This document shows, piece after piece, positions 45,897 through 55,165 of a DNA stretch of 64,000 nt. The stretch comes from Phenylobacterium sp. GTDB lineage: Bacteria > Pseudomonadota > Alphaproteobacteria > Caulobacterales > Caulobacteraceae. Where the stretch lies: positions 58,500-122,499 of the forward strand of contig JADBYZ010000009.1 of assembly GCA_020402745.1 (NCBI GenBank), read 5' to 3'. The position numbers and the translations under genes were made by a program. Under the pieces are notes generated by a model. The model worked only from the letters and a program-made list of their open reading frames with translations, did no database searches and was not told where the DNA came from. Each line of letters opens with the position of its first letter. The stretch's first letter is position 1.

Positions 45897-46904
45897 TCAG
45901 TTCGTCGGTGTCACGGGCGTCGACCCGTCGATTGACCGACACCAAGAAGGCGGCAGGCCCCGAAGGACGCAGGCCATGGCCCTGCCCCGGACTGACCCGT
46001 AATCGGCGATCAGATCCGACTGAAAGTCCTTCCAGATGCGTTCGGTCTCGCCAGTTGCGGCGTCGAAGGCCCGGGCGAAGTTACCTTCGATGGCGCCGCG
46101 GGGCGTACCGCCAACGGGGGGCAGGGTGGCGTCCGCCCGGCGATCCTTGTTGAGATCCTGGTGTCGTGTGCGACCCACGCAGAAGGCGCTCTCAGGGAAG
46201 AAGACGAAGCATCCGGAGATGAGGCCGGCCGGTGGGGCGTCCTGGTTGTCGGCGGCCAGCCAGGGGATCGGACCGGCGCTACCCAGCCCCGGCGGGTTGT
46301 GAAGCGAGACCCGAGAGTCGACCGGCAGTCGGTCGACCCAGTTCGTATGGGCGTAGAAGTCCTGAGCCGCATGTATCGCCCGCCCCAGGTTGAACTCCAC
46401 TTGACGACGTGAAGACGATGGCCCGGTCAGGCCTCTGGCCAGGACAGGGTTCCCCTGGGCGTCGACGAGGCCATCTGCGGCGCGCCGGGCGTTCCGAAGG
46501 TGAAGACGAATCCAGTCCCGGCAGGCCTCAAGGGCCGCAGCGCCCCGGCGCCCCCCGACGCCGTCAGGCGCAGGATCGCCCCCGTCGCAGTGAGCGGCGT
46601 TCCAGAAGGTGATGGCGGTGATGTCGGGCAGCCTCACCGCCGACTCAAGGCGATCCAGCCCCGCCTTGGACCAGCAGCCGGGGCGGCTCTGACCCAGGCA
46701 TCCCAATCCGGCGTCAAGGATCCGACGATGCTCGCTTGCACCCCCGACGACGGGGAAGGGATCAAAGGCCCGGGCGGGCGAGCCGGCGAGCATGATGGTG
46801 AGGCAGGCGGCGAGGCAAAGCGACAGCCGAAGCTTCCAGTGATTGCGGGCCGCATTGGCTGTTTGTTCGTCCTCAACGAGGAACGCCCCCTCCCAGTCCC
46901 TCAT
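45897..46904 (-). CDS. Exported Het-C/phospholipase-C-like protein
   Basis: A 335-residue exported protein. A membrane segment at about 26-45 ends with ARA, a possible signal peptidase site, after a 25-residue N-region. The central motif at about 174-191 (GRAIHAAQDFYAHTNWVD) is the metal-ligand pattern of Het-C and zinc-dependent phospholipase C/P1-nuclease-like proteins; SEHRRIL near residue 57 could supply another His. Many Cys residues suggest disulphides. Function in bacteria is unclear. It faces the djlA-like gene 3-prime to 3-prime. Confidence 0.65.
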   Translation of the reverse strand: MRDWEGAFLVEDEQTANAARNHWKLRLSLCLAACLTIMLAGSPARAFDPFPVVGGASEHRRILDAGLGCLGQSRPGCWSKAGLDRLESAVRLPDITAITFWNAAHCDGGDPAPDGVGGRRGAAALEACRDWIRLHLRNARRAADGLVDAQGNPVLARGLTGPSSSRRQVEFNLGRAIHAAQDFYAHTNWVDRLPVDSRVSLHNPPGLGSAGPIPWLAADNQDAPPAGLISGCFVFFPESAFCVGRTRHQDLNKDRRADATLPPVGGTPRGAIEGNFARAFDAATGETERIWKDFQSDLIADYGSVRGRAMACVLRGLPPSWCRSIDGSTPVTPTN

Positions 46905-47182
46905 GACTCCATCCCCCTTGGTTGCACGGACAAACCCTCACTTCTCCTGGTGGCGAAACGAGCATGCGCCTTGATCGGAGGTCAAGGTCGGTCCTTACGC
47001 CCGGAACCTGTGGCTTCAGGCGCCATCCAGCCGCTGAACTCCCGGCCAGCGTCCAGGTTTCGGGCGCCTGTCGCGACGGGACGACGCTGAGCTCCGATTC
47101 CCGTTGACGCCGGTGCGGCGGCGCACAACATGTCAGTGACAAGGGCCGGCGGGTCTGGCCCAGACTCCTGCAGAGGACGAAG

Positions 47183-47497
47183 ATGATCCGTATCGCCTAC
47201 AGTCCCGGGTTCTTTAATCTTCGGGGTCCCAAGCTCTTGCTCGCGGTCCTGGCGGCCGTGGCGGGGCTGCTGCTGGCCGCTGTTGCGGCCTTGTTTGCGG
47301 CGGCGACGGTGGTGGTCGTGGCCTTGGTGGGCGGGGCGCTCCTGGGCATGGCCGCCCTGACAAACCGGTTCCGTCGAAGGCCAACGGCGGTTCCACAAGG
47401 CGCAGCGGGCGAGGACGGCGTGATCGAGGCCCGCAAGGTCGGCGGCCATGAGTGGGTCGCCTATGGCTGGAGCGACCGGGACAGCCCCGAGCGCTGA
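47183..47497 (+). CDS. Small hypothetical membrane protein
   Basis: A 104-residue protein with two adjacent hydrophobic helices (about 18-36 and 38-60), a basic NRFRRRP turn and a soluble C-terminal tail (GGHEWVAYGWSDRD). No family recognised. The ATG at 47183 has GAGGAC a few bases ahead. It is upstream of the monooxygenase gene but 88 bp apart, so possibly separate. The preceding 278-bp gap (46905-47182) shows no other gene. Confidence 0.65.
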   Translation: MIRIAYSPGFFNLRGPKLLLAVLAAVAGLLLAAVAALFAAATVVVVALVGGALLGMAALTNRFRRRPTAVPQGAAGEDGVIEARKVGGHEWVAYGWSDRDSPER

Positions 47498-47585
47498 TTT
47501 CCCGCAAGGTGACGCTGCGGCGGGGCTTGTCGCCCGCCAGAGCCGCCTCTACCGTCCGCCTCCTCACACAAACGGAGGAAACGGA

Positions 47586-47873
47586 ATGATTGGCGTCATC
47601 GCGACCCTGACCGTGGCGGAAGGCAAGAATGCGGAGTTCGAGGCCATCTTCACCGAACTGGCCAAGCAGGTGCGGGCCAACGAGCCCGGCTGCCACGCCT
47701 ACCAGCTGACCCGCAGCCGCTCCAACCCGCAGGTCTACAAGGTGCTGGAGCTCTACGCCGACGAGGCGGCCCTGAAGCACCACGGCGGCACGGAATACTT
47801 CAAGGCGGCGGGCCCGAAGATGGGCCCCTGCATGGGCGGCCGGCCTGAGATCGAATACCTCGACGGCGTCTGA
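47586..47873 (+). CDS. Antibiotic biosynthesis monooxygenase-type (ABM) protein
   Basis: A 95-residue ABM-fold protein (IATLTVAEGKNAEFEAIFTELAKQVRANEPGCHAYQL). The family includes small quinol monooxygenases and haem-degrading enzymes, most acting as dimers without a cofactor. The ATG at 47586 follows AACGGAGGAAAC, a strong ribosome binding site. It is 16 bp ahead of an acyl-CoA dehydrogenase on the same strand and probably in its operon. Substrate not deducible. Confidence 0.85.
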   Translation: MIGVIATLTVAEGKNAEFEAIFTELAKQVRANEPGCHAYQLTRSRSNPQVYKVLELYADEAALKHHGGTEYFKAAGPKMGPCMGGRPEIEYLDGV

Positions 47874-47889
47874 TACGGAGACGAGACCC

Positions 47890-49113
47890 ATGGACCTGGC
47901 CTTCAGCAAGGAGGACCTCGCCTTCCGCGACGAGGTCCGCGCCTTCATCGCCGAAGCTTTCGATGACGACATGCGCGCGCGCATGGCCCAGTCGAAGAAC
48001 GCCCACATCGACAAGGCGGGCCAGGTCCGATGGCTCAAGCGGCTGCACGACAAGGGCTGGATCGCCCCGGACTGGCCGGAGGAATACGGCGGCACGGGCT
48101 GGAGCCACAGCCGCAAGTACATTTTCGAGATGGAGATGGCCCTGGCCGGCGCGCCCTCGACCTCGAACATGGGGCTGACCATGTGCGCCCCGGTGGTCAT
48201 GGCCTTCGGCACGCCCGAGCAGAAGGCCCAGCACCTGCCCAAGATCCTGTCCACCGACGTCTGGTGGTGCCAGGGGTATTCCGAGCCGGGGTCGGGATCG
48301 GACCTGGCCTCCCTGTCGCTGAAAGCTGAGCGGGACGGCGACCATTACGTCCTGAACGGCTCGAAGATCTGGACCACCTACGCCCAGTGGGCGGACTGGA
48401 TGTTCTGCCTGGTGCGGACCTCGAACGAGGCCATCCGCCAGGTGGGCATCAGCTTCCTGCTGCTGGACATGAAGACGCCGGGCATCTCGATCGTGCCCCT
48501 GCCGACCCTGGACGGACCGGCCGAGGGTGAGCAGGAGATCAACCAGGTCTTCTTCGAGAATGTCCGCGTGCCCATCGCCAACCGGATCGGCGAGGAGGGC
48601 CAGGGCTGGACCTACGCCAAGTACCTGCTGCAGTTCGAGCGCGGCAATCCCTACGCCCCGGGGCTCACCCACCAGCTGGAGAAGGTCAAGCGCATCGCCT
48701 CGCTGCAGGCCTCGGACGGCGGCGGCAAGCTGGTCCATGACCCGGCCTTCCGGCGCAAGCTGGCCGAGATGCAGATCAAGGTGGACACGCTGAACGCCAC
48801 CGAGCTGCGCGTCTTCGGCGCCCGGGTCACCGGCGAGACCCTGGGGGCGGTGTCCTCCATGTTCAAGCTGGAGGGCAGCCAGGCCCAGCAGGCGATTACC
48901 GAGCTGGCCCTTGAGGCCGCCGGCGTCTACGCCGCGCCCTTCGTGCGCGACACCTGGGCCGAGATCCGGGGCGAGCGTAACGAGCCTCGGGCCGGTCCGG
49001 ACTATGCCGCCACCCTGGCGCCGCACTATTTCAACTATCGCAAGACCTCGATCTACGCTGGGTCGAACGAGATCCAGCACAACATCATGGCCAAGATGGT
49101 GCTTGGCCTCTGA
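47890..49113 (+). CDS. Acyl-CoA dehydrogenase
   Basis: A 407-residue FAD enzyme. Signatures: the FAD/substrate loop QGYSEPGSGSDLASLS, VLNGSKIWTTYAQWADWMF, and C-terminal NYRKTSIYAGSNEIQHNIMAKMVLGL. The layout (WPEEYGGTGWSHSRKYIFEME) resembles pimeloyl-CoA or steroid-side-chain dehydrogenases rather than short-chain FadE, which is inference. Operon: ABM protein upstream (16 bp), serine hydrolase downstream (14 bp). Confidence 0.92.
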   Translation: MDLAFSKEDLAFRDEVRAFIAEAFDDDMRARMAQSKNAHIDKAGQVRWLKRLHDKGWIAPDWPEEYGGTGWSHSRKYIFEMEMALAGAPSTSNMGLTMCAPVVMAFGTPEQKAQHLPKILSTDVWWCQGYSEPGSGSDLASLSLKAERDGDHYVLNGSKIWTTYAQWADWMFCLVRTSNEAIRQVGISFLLLDMKTPGISIVPLPTLDGPAEGEQEINQVFFENVRVPIANRIGEEGQGWTYAKYLLQFERGNPYAPGLTHQLEKVKRIASLQASDGGGKLVHDPAFRRKLAEMQIKVDTLNATELRVFGARVTGETLGAVSSMFKLEGSQAQQAITELALEAAGVYAAPFVRDTWAEIRGERNEPRAGPDYAATLAPHYFNYRKTSIYAGSNEIQHNIMAKMVLGL

Positions 49114-49127
49114 CCCGGGAGGCGGGC

Positions 49128-50270
49128 GTGTACGCAGGCTTTGAGAAGGCCCTGGAGGCGGCGGTCGCCTCCGGGCGGATCGCCGGCGCCGTGGCCGCCG
49201 TGGCCGACCGGGACGGGGTGACCTATACCCGCGAGGCCGGGGTGCGGCAGGCGGGTGAACCTGCGGCCATGACCCAGGACACGATCTTCTGGCTGGCCAG
49301 CATGACCAAGGCGATCGTCTCGGTCGCCGCCCTGCGCGAGGTGGAGGCGGGCCGGCTCAGCCTGGACGGCGATCTTTCGGGCCTCCTGCCGGAATTCGCG
49401 GACCTGAAGGTGCTGGAGGGCTTTGGCGAGGACGGGGCGCCGCGCCTGAGGCCCGCCCGCCGGGCGCCGACCCTGCGGGACCTGCTCACCCACACCTCGG
49501 GCTTCGGCTACGCCTTTCTGAGCGAGGACCTGACCCGCTGGCATGCGGCCACCGGCGCGGCCGATCCGAACGGCGGGACCCGGGCGGCGCACGTCCTGCC
49601 CCTGCTGCATGATCCGGGCGAGGCCTGGAGCTATGGCATCGGCGTCGACTGGGCCGGCCTGGCCGTAGAGGCGGCCAGCGGCCAGCGCCTGGACGCCTAC
49701 CTCGCCGAGCACATCCTGGGCCCCCTGGGCATGACGGACACCGGCTTCGCCCCGGTGGACCCGACCCGCCGCGCCACGGCGCACCTGCGGGTGGAGGGAA
49801 CCCTCTTCCCGGCCCCGACCCCGCCCGGCGGGACGGAGGCCGAGGTCCTGTCCGGCGGCGGCGGCCTGCACGGCACGGCGCCGGACTATCTCCGCTTCCT
49901 GCGCATGCTGCTGAACGGCGGGGCGCTGGACGGGGCGCGGATCCTGAAGGCCGAGACCGTGCGCGCGCTCAGCGAGGTGCAGACGGGAGCGCTGAGGGCC
50001 GGGGCCTTCAAGACCGCCAACGGCGTCCTGACCACGGACTTTGACCTCTATCCGGACATGCAGACCGGCCACGGCCTGGCCACCGTCGTCACCCCCGAGG
50101 CGACCAAGGAAGGGCGCAGGCCCGGCGCCCTCAACTGGGCGGGGATTTTTAACACCTATTTCTGGGCGGACCCGGAGGCGGGCAAGGCCGGGGTGCTGCT
50201 CACCCAGCTCATGCCCTTCGGCGATCCGGACGTCCTGGCGCTGTTGCGGGCGCTGGAGCGGGGCGTTTAG
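49128..50270 (+). CDS. Serine hydrolase of the beta-lactamase/class C esterase family
   Basis: A 380-residue protein with the SxxK active-site tetrad SMTK in WLASMTKAIVSVAAL, and the second catalytic segment SYGIGVDWAGLAVEA, where the family YxN is replaced by YGI, as in many esterases (EstB type). The end GVLLTQLMPFGDPD fits the fold. No signal peptide, so it is likely cytoplasmic and probably an esterase or CoA-ester-linked hydrolase rather than a beta-lactamase. GTG start at 49128, 14 bp after the dehydrogenase stop. Confidence 0.85.
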   Translation: MYAGFEKALEAAVASGRIAGAVAAVADRDGVTYTREAGVRQAGEPAAMTQDTIFWLASMTKAIVSVAALREVEAGRLSLDGDLSGLLPEFADLKVLEGFGEDGAPRLRPARRAPTLRDLLTHTSGFGYAFLSEDLTRWHAATGAADPNGGTRAAHVLPLLHDPGEAWSYGIGVDWAGLAVEAASGQRLDAYLAEHILGPLGMTDTGFAPVDPTRRATAHLRVEGTLFPAPTPPGGTEAEVLSGGGGLHGTAPDYLRFLRMLLNGGALDGARILKAETVRALSEVQTGALRAGAFKTANGVLTTDFDLYPDMQTGHGLATVVTPEATKEGRRPGALNWAGIFNTYFWADPEAGKAGVLLTQLMPFGDPDVLALLRALERGV

Positions 50271-50302
50271 GCGAAGCCAACCGAAGGGAGGGAGCTGCGA
50301 GG

Positions 50303-50535
50303 CCGTTGACCCCCTCCGTCGCGCTGACGCGCGCCACCTCCCCCTTGGGGGGAGGAATTAGAATGCGCTCAATTGCTCCCCCTAGGGGACCGTTGCAATA
50401 TTCGGAACACGGCGGAACGGATCGGATTCACAAGCTGAACGTAACGGACTCAGATCGGGAATATCGTTCTCGTTTTACCCCATTTCGCAACAGTCCCCCT
50501 AGGGGGAGCTGTCAGCGAAGCTGACTGAGGGGGTC
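50303..50535. repeat. Intergenic double-hairpin repeat, copy B (interrupted)
   Basis: Same element as copy A: starts CCGTTGACCCCCTCCG, then CACCTCCCCCTT/GGGGGGAGG, then ATTGCTCCCCCTAGGGG, where an insertion splits the second palindrome, and resumes GAGCTGTCAGCGAAGCTGACTGAGGGGG. Removing 117 bp restores exactly the layout of copy A. It sits just downstream of the serine hydrolase stop. Confidence 0.75.
50389..50493. mobile_element. MITE-like short insertion inside repeat copy B
   Basis: About 105 bp between two identical 12-bp copies of TCCCCCTAGGGG (50377-50388, 50494-50505). The ends are imperfect inverted repeats: ACCGTTGCAATAT on the left, ACTGTTGCGAAAT reading in from the right, 10 of 13 matching if the right end starts at 50494. 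It is less GC-rich than its surroundings and codes for nothing. The palindromic target makes the exact duplication length (8 to 12 bp) ambiguous. No transposase is present here. Confidence 0.6.
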
Positions 50536-50545
50536 TGCTGAGGGG

Positions 50546-50600
50546 CCGTTGACCCCCTCCGGCCCGCTTCGCGGTCCACCTCCCCCTGGGGGGAGGAATT
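50546..50600. repeat. Intergenic repeat, copy C (left half only)
   Basis: CCGTTGACCCCCTCCGGCCC, a short stem, then CCACCTCCCCCTGGGGGGAGGAATT. Only the first half of the unit is present; it ends 8 bp before the P450 stop. Together with copy B it fills most of the 338-bp stretch 50271-50608 between serine hydrolase and P450 genes. GAGGGGGTC at 50527-50535 pairs with GACCCCCTC at 50551-50559, giving a terminator-like stem between the two copies. Confidence 0.7.
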
Positions 50601-50608
50601 GAGGGTGA

Positions 50609-51877
50609 TTACAGACGGGAGGGGATGACCACCTGCATGCTCTCGTAGCCCTTCACGAAGGACGAGAAGACGCGCTCCGGCTCGCTGACGACCTGGATCT
50701 CGGGGAAGCGCTGGAGGATTTCCTCCCAGAGGATCTTCAGCTGCAGCTCGGCCAGGCGGTTGCCCACGCAGCGGTGGATGCCGAAGCCGAAGGACAGGTG
50801 CTGGCGCGGACGCTCGCGGTCGATGATGTAGCTGTTCGGGTTCTCGATGACCTCATCGTCCCGGTTGCCGGAGACGTACCACATGACGACCTTGTCGCCC
50901 TTGCGGATGGTTTTGCCGCCCAGCTCATAGTCCTGCAGGGCGGTGCGCCGCATGTAGGCCAGGGGGGTCTGCCAGCGGATGGTCTCGGAGACCATGGAGG
51001 GGATCAGGTCCGGGTTGGCCTTCAGCTTGGCGAACTGGTCCGGGAACTGGTTCATGGCCAGGACCGATCCGGTCATGGTGTTGCGGGTGGTGTCGTTGCC
51101 GCCGACGATCAGCAGGATCAGGTTCCCGAGGTACTCCATGCGGTCCATGTTCCGCGTGGCCTCGCCATGGGCGAGCATGGAGATCAGGTCGCCCTTGGGC
51201 TCGGCGTTGACGCGCTCGTTCCAGAGCCGGGTGAAGTAGTCGACGCACTCGAAGAGATACATCTTCCGCTCGGTGTCCGGATCGTCCGTCTTGAAGAGCT
51301 TGGACGTCAGGTCGGCGGTGGCGATGTCGGACCAGAAGGTCAGCTTGCGCCGGTCCTCGAAGGGGAAGTCGAAGAGGGTGGCCAGCATCTGGGTGGTCAG
51401 CTCGATGGACACCCTGTCCACCCAGTCGAAGGGCTCGCCGATGGGCAGGCTGTCCAGGGTGTTCTGGATCCGGCTGCGGATCAGGGGCTCCATCATGTGG
51501 AGGTTCTGCGGCGAGACGATGGGGCTCACCGTCTTGCGCTGCACATCGTGCTTGGGCTGGTCCATGGCGATGAACATGGGCAGGGTGAAGTCGTCATCGG
51601 GATCGAAGAGGGTGATCGCCGGCTCCGAGGAGAAAACCTGGTGGTTGGTGTCTACCGCCATGATGTCGTTGTACCTGGTCACCGACCAGAAGGGGCCCTG
51701 CTCATGGTGGCCCTCGGGGTGAAGGTGGACCGGGTCCTCCTTCCGCAGGCGCTCGAAATAGGCCCACTGGGTGTCTGTCCGGAAGAGCTCCGGGTCGGCG
51801 ACGTTGATCTCGTCGAGGGGGATGGAATAGGCCCGGGCCCGGGCTTCAGCCTTCAGGTCAACGGCTCCGTCGCTCAT
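50609..51877 (-). CDS. Cytochrome P450, CYP153-like alkane hydroxylase
   Basis: A 422-residue soluble P450. I-helix oxygen-binding LLIVGGNDTTRNT, K-helix ExxR in SETIRWQTPLAYMRR, haem-thiolate loop FGFGIHRCVGNRLAE. The N-terminal IPLDEINVADPELFRTDTQW, FWSVTRYNDIMAVDTNHQVF and FIAMDQPKHDVQRKTVSP segments match the CYP153 terminal alkane/fatty-acid hydroxylases as I remember them. The ferredoxin and ferredoxin reductase such enzymes need are not nearby. ATG at 51877, GGAG upstream. Divergent from the OYE gene across 219 bp. Confidence 0.9.
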   Translation of the reverse strand: MSDGAVDLKAEARARAYSIPLDEINVADPELFRTDTQWAYFERLRKEDPVHLHPEGHHEQGPFWSVTRYNDIMAVDTNHQVFSSEPAITLFDPDDDFTLPMFIAMDQPKHDVQRKTVSPIVSPQNLHMMEPLIRSRIQNTLDSLPIGEPFDWVDRVSIELTTQMLATLFDFPFEDRRKLTFWSDIATADLTSKLFKTDDPDTERKMYLFECVDYFTRLWNERVNAEPKGDLISMLAHGEATRNMDRMEYLGNLILLIVGGNDTTRNTMTGSVLAMNQFPDQFAKLKANPDLIPSMVSETIRWQTPLAYMRRTALQDYELGGKTIRKGDKVVMWYVSGNRDDEVIENPNSYIIDRERPRQHLSFGFGIHRCVGNRLAELQLKILWEEILQRFPEIQVVSEPERVFSSFVKGYESMQVVIPSRL

Positions 51878-52096
51878 GGCGAACTCCTCTGGCAGGCGCG
51901 CGCCGGCGCGGGCCGCCAAGCGCGATTTGAGCATTGTTCAGACCATGGCGAAAGGGCGACCGAATTGCAAGGCGCCCGCGCCTCCGGGTCATCCCGGAAT
52001 TTCGCCTGACGCCGGCGCGGGGACGGTGCATAAGGTCGCGCCGAAACACCGAAACCGGGGCCTGGCGTGACGGGCCCGATCCAGGAGACGCCGCCC

Positions 52097-53197
<1,101 letters not shown>

Positions 53198-53207
53198 GGC
53201 CGGAAGG

Positions 53208-53229
53208 CCCCGGCCCTCTCAGGCCGGGG
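53208..53229. terminator. Bidirectional hairpin between OYE and globin genes
   Basis: Arms CCCCGGCC (53208-53215) and GGCCGGGG (53222-53229) around a 6-nt loop. The globin gene stop codon (53219-53221) is in the loop, so the dyad could end both converging transcripts. No long U-run. Confidence 0.55.
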
Positions 53230-53653
53230 TCATCGCCTGGTCGGGATGGGTGACGTACCAGTCGAGGTCGGCCAGGGTGGTCTCCCAGGCCGCCTCCCAT
53301 TCCGGCCGCCAGTCGTCGCCGCAGACCTCGCGGACCGCGTCCCGCACGGTGGCGAAGAAGGTGCGGAACACGTCCGGCGGCACGTCGTAGCCCTCGTGCA
53401 CCACCACCTCGCTCTGGATGAGGGTGCGGGAATAGAGCCGCTCGCCCACGAAATCGAGGATGGCCTGGAGCACCCGGGTCAGCATCTCGCCGCGGATCTG
53501 GTGGTTCTGATCCCGCCAGAAGAGGATCTCCATCTCCGGCTGCTCGCGGAACAGGCGGTCATAGACCACCGGCGTCAGGTCCTCGCAGAGCTCGCCCGCC
53601 CGTTCCAGGCTGGCGACGATCTCCGGCTCGTGCGGGTCGGGGGCGCGGGGCAT
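53219..53653 (-). CDS. Single-domain globin-like protein
   Basis: A 144-residue protein with a globin helix pattern: EIVASLERAGELCEDLTPVVYDRLFREQPEMEILFW (A to C/E helices, Phe/Trp at the haem pocket), then MLTRVLQAILDFVG, a likely proximal histidine in SEVVVHEGYDVPPDVFRTFFATV, and terminal WEAAWETTLADLDWYV. Probably binds haem and O2 or NO. It starts 7 bp downstream of the SMP-30 gene, so the two are cotranscribed. The family call is by helix pattern; the proximal His assignment is inference. Confidence 0.7.
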   Translation of the reverse strand: MPRAPDPHEPEIVASLERAGELCEDLTPVVYDRLFREQPEMEILFWRDQNHQIRGEMLTRVLQAILDFVGERLYSRTLIQSEVVVHEGYDVPPDVFRTFFATVRDAVREVCGDDWRPEWEAAWETTLADLDWYVTHPDQAMTPA

Positions 53654-53660
53654 CCGGGCC

Positions 53661-54572
53661 TCAGGCGTTGAAGTTGAGCTTCAGGCCCGGCCGCGGCCAG
53701 GTGGCCCGGTAGAGCTTGCCGGTGGCCGAGGCGGTGATCCAGGCTGTCCGCATGTCGGCCCCGCCAAAGCAGATGTTGGTGGTGACGAGGTCCGGCACGG
53801 GGAAGTGCTCCACCGAGCCGTCCGGGTCGAAGGCGGTGATCCCGCCGTTGATGATGGTGGCCACGCAGACCTTGCCGCCGGCCTCCACCGCCAGGCTGTC
53901 GAGCAGCTGGTAGCCGGGCAGGTTGCAGACGACGCGGCCGGGGGCGAAGCCGTCCGGCGGGCCCAGAACGCCGGGCTCGGCGATGTCGAAGGCCCAGAGC
54001 CGGCCGAGGTTGGTGTCCGCCAGGTAGACGACCTTCTCGTCCGGGGAGAGGCCGATTCCGTTGGGCGAGATCAGGTGGTCGCGCTGGCGGCTGATATGGC
54101 TGCCGTCGATCTTCGCATAGTAGATCGCGCCGAACTTGCGCCCCTCGGGGGTCGAGCAGCCGTGGTCGGAGAACCAGAAGCCGCCCTGCCGGTCGAAGAC
54201 GAGGTCGTTGGGGCCCACCAGCTTCTTGCCATCGCACTCGGTGTAGAGGGTGGTCAGCGCGCCGGTCTTCAGGTCGAAGCGCTGGATGTAGCCGCCGGTG
54301 TGCGAGGGCGGGGTCGGGCCGGGGATGGTCATGCCCATGTTGTCCAGCCACTCGAAGGACCCGCCATTGTTGGTGATGTAGATGGCGCCGTCGGGGCCGA
54401 TGGCCGCCCCGTTCGGCCCGCCGCCGGTGTTGACCAGGATCTCCTTGGACCCGTCGGCCTTCACCCGGGTCAGGGTCTGGCGCTTGATCTCGGTGAGGAT
54501 CACCGAGCCGTCGTTCATGGCGATGGGGCCTTCCGGAAACTGGAAGTCCTCGGCGATCAGCTGCAGGTCCAT
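53661..54572 (-). CDS. SMP-30/gluconolactonase-like lactone hydrolase
   Basis: A 303-residue six-bladed beta-propeller protein. Opening FQFPEGPIAMNDGSVILTEI with the metal-ligand Glu, the GPNGAAIGPDGAIYITNNGG blade, LVGPNDLVFDRQGGFWFSDHG (Asn/Asp ligands), SPNGIGLSPDEKVVYLADT and the C-terminal CFGGADMRTAWIT are SMP-30 hallmarks. Hydrolyses sugar or other lactones. GGAGAGGGGCC precedes the ATG. Followed by the globin gene. Confidence 0.9.
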   Translation of the reverse strand: MDLQLIAEDFQFPEGPIAMNDGSVILTEIKRQTLTRVKADGSKEILVNTGGGPNGAAIGPDGAIYITNNGGSFEWLDNMGMTIPGPTPPSHTGGYIQRFDLKTGALTTLYTECDGKKLVGPNDLVFDRQGGFWFSDHGCSTPEGRKFGAIYYAKIDGSHISRQRDHLISPNGIGLSPDEKVVYLADTNLGRLWAFDIAEPGVLGPPDGFAPGRVVCNLPGYQLLDSLAVEAGGKVCVATIINGGITAFDPDGSVEHFPVPDLVTTNICFGGADMRTAWITASATGKLYRATWPRPGLKLNFNA

Positions 54573-54641
54573 GGCCCCTCTCCTCCCGGGATTGTCATTG
54601 GGCGGGGACTATGGGCGAGGGGAGGGGCGAGGAAAAGGGCC

Positions 54642-55160
54642 TCAGGCCCGCTCCAGCACCCGCAGGGTCACGGGATACTCGTCGCCCTCGCCGGCGGGCA
54701 GGTCCTCGCGGCGGACCTCGCGCCAGCGGCTCTCGTCGAAGGGGGCCAGGGTCACGTCGCCCTCGATGTCGGCGTGGACCTCGGTGAGGTAGATGCGCCG
54801 GGCGCGCTGAAGGGCCAGGGCGAAAAGGGAGGCGCCGCCGATGACGCAGACCTCGCTGGCGCCGTCCTCCTCGGCCTGCTCGCGGCCGATGGCCACGGCC
54901 TCGGAGAAGTCCTCGCAGACCACGCAGCCGCCGGGGGCGTAGGAGGCGTCCCGGGACAGGACGATGTTGGTGCGGCCCGGAAGGGGCTTGCGGGGCAGGC
55001 TCTCCCAGGTCAGCCGGCCCATGATGACCGGCTTGCCCATGGTCAGGGCGCGGAAGCGGGCGAGGTCGGACTTCAGCCGCCAGGGCAGGGCGCCGTCCCG
55101 GCCGATCACGCCGTTGCGGGCCCGGGCGATGGGGCCGGCGGTGAGGAGGGGGGCGGCCAC
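54642..55160 (-). CDS. folA: Dihydrofolate reductase
   Basis: A 172-aa NADPH enzyme regenerating tetrahydrofolate from the dihydrofolate made by ThyA. Motifs: ARARNGVIGRDGALPWRLKSDLARF (substrate and Met20-loop region), TMGKPVIMGRLTWESLP, and CVIGGASLFALAL for NADPH. GTG start at 55160, 5 bp after the thyA stop. The usual IVAxAxN opening is replaced by LLTAGPIARARNG, a slightly unusual N-terminus. Cotranscribed with thyA. Confidence 0.93.
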   Translation of the reverse strand: MAAPLLTAGPIARARNGVIGRDGALPWRLKSDLARFRALTMGKPVIMGRLTWESLPRKPLPGRTNIVLSRDASYAPGGCVVCEDFSEAVAIGREQAEEDGASEVCVIGGASLFALALQRARRIYLTEVHADIEGDVTLAPFDESRWREVRREDLPAGEGDEYPVTLRVLERA

Positions 55161-55165
55161 GGCCC

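Noticed and set aside
50303-50600. CRISPR array
   Set aside because: The repeats are palindromic and irregularly spaced, with no unique spacers and no cas genes nearby.
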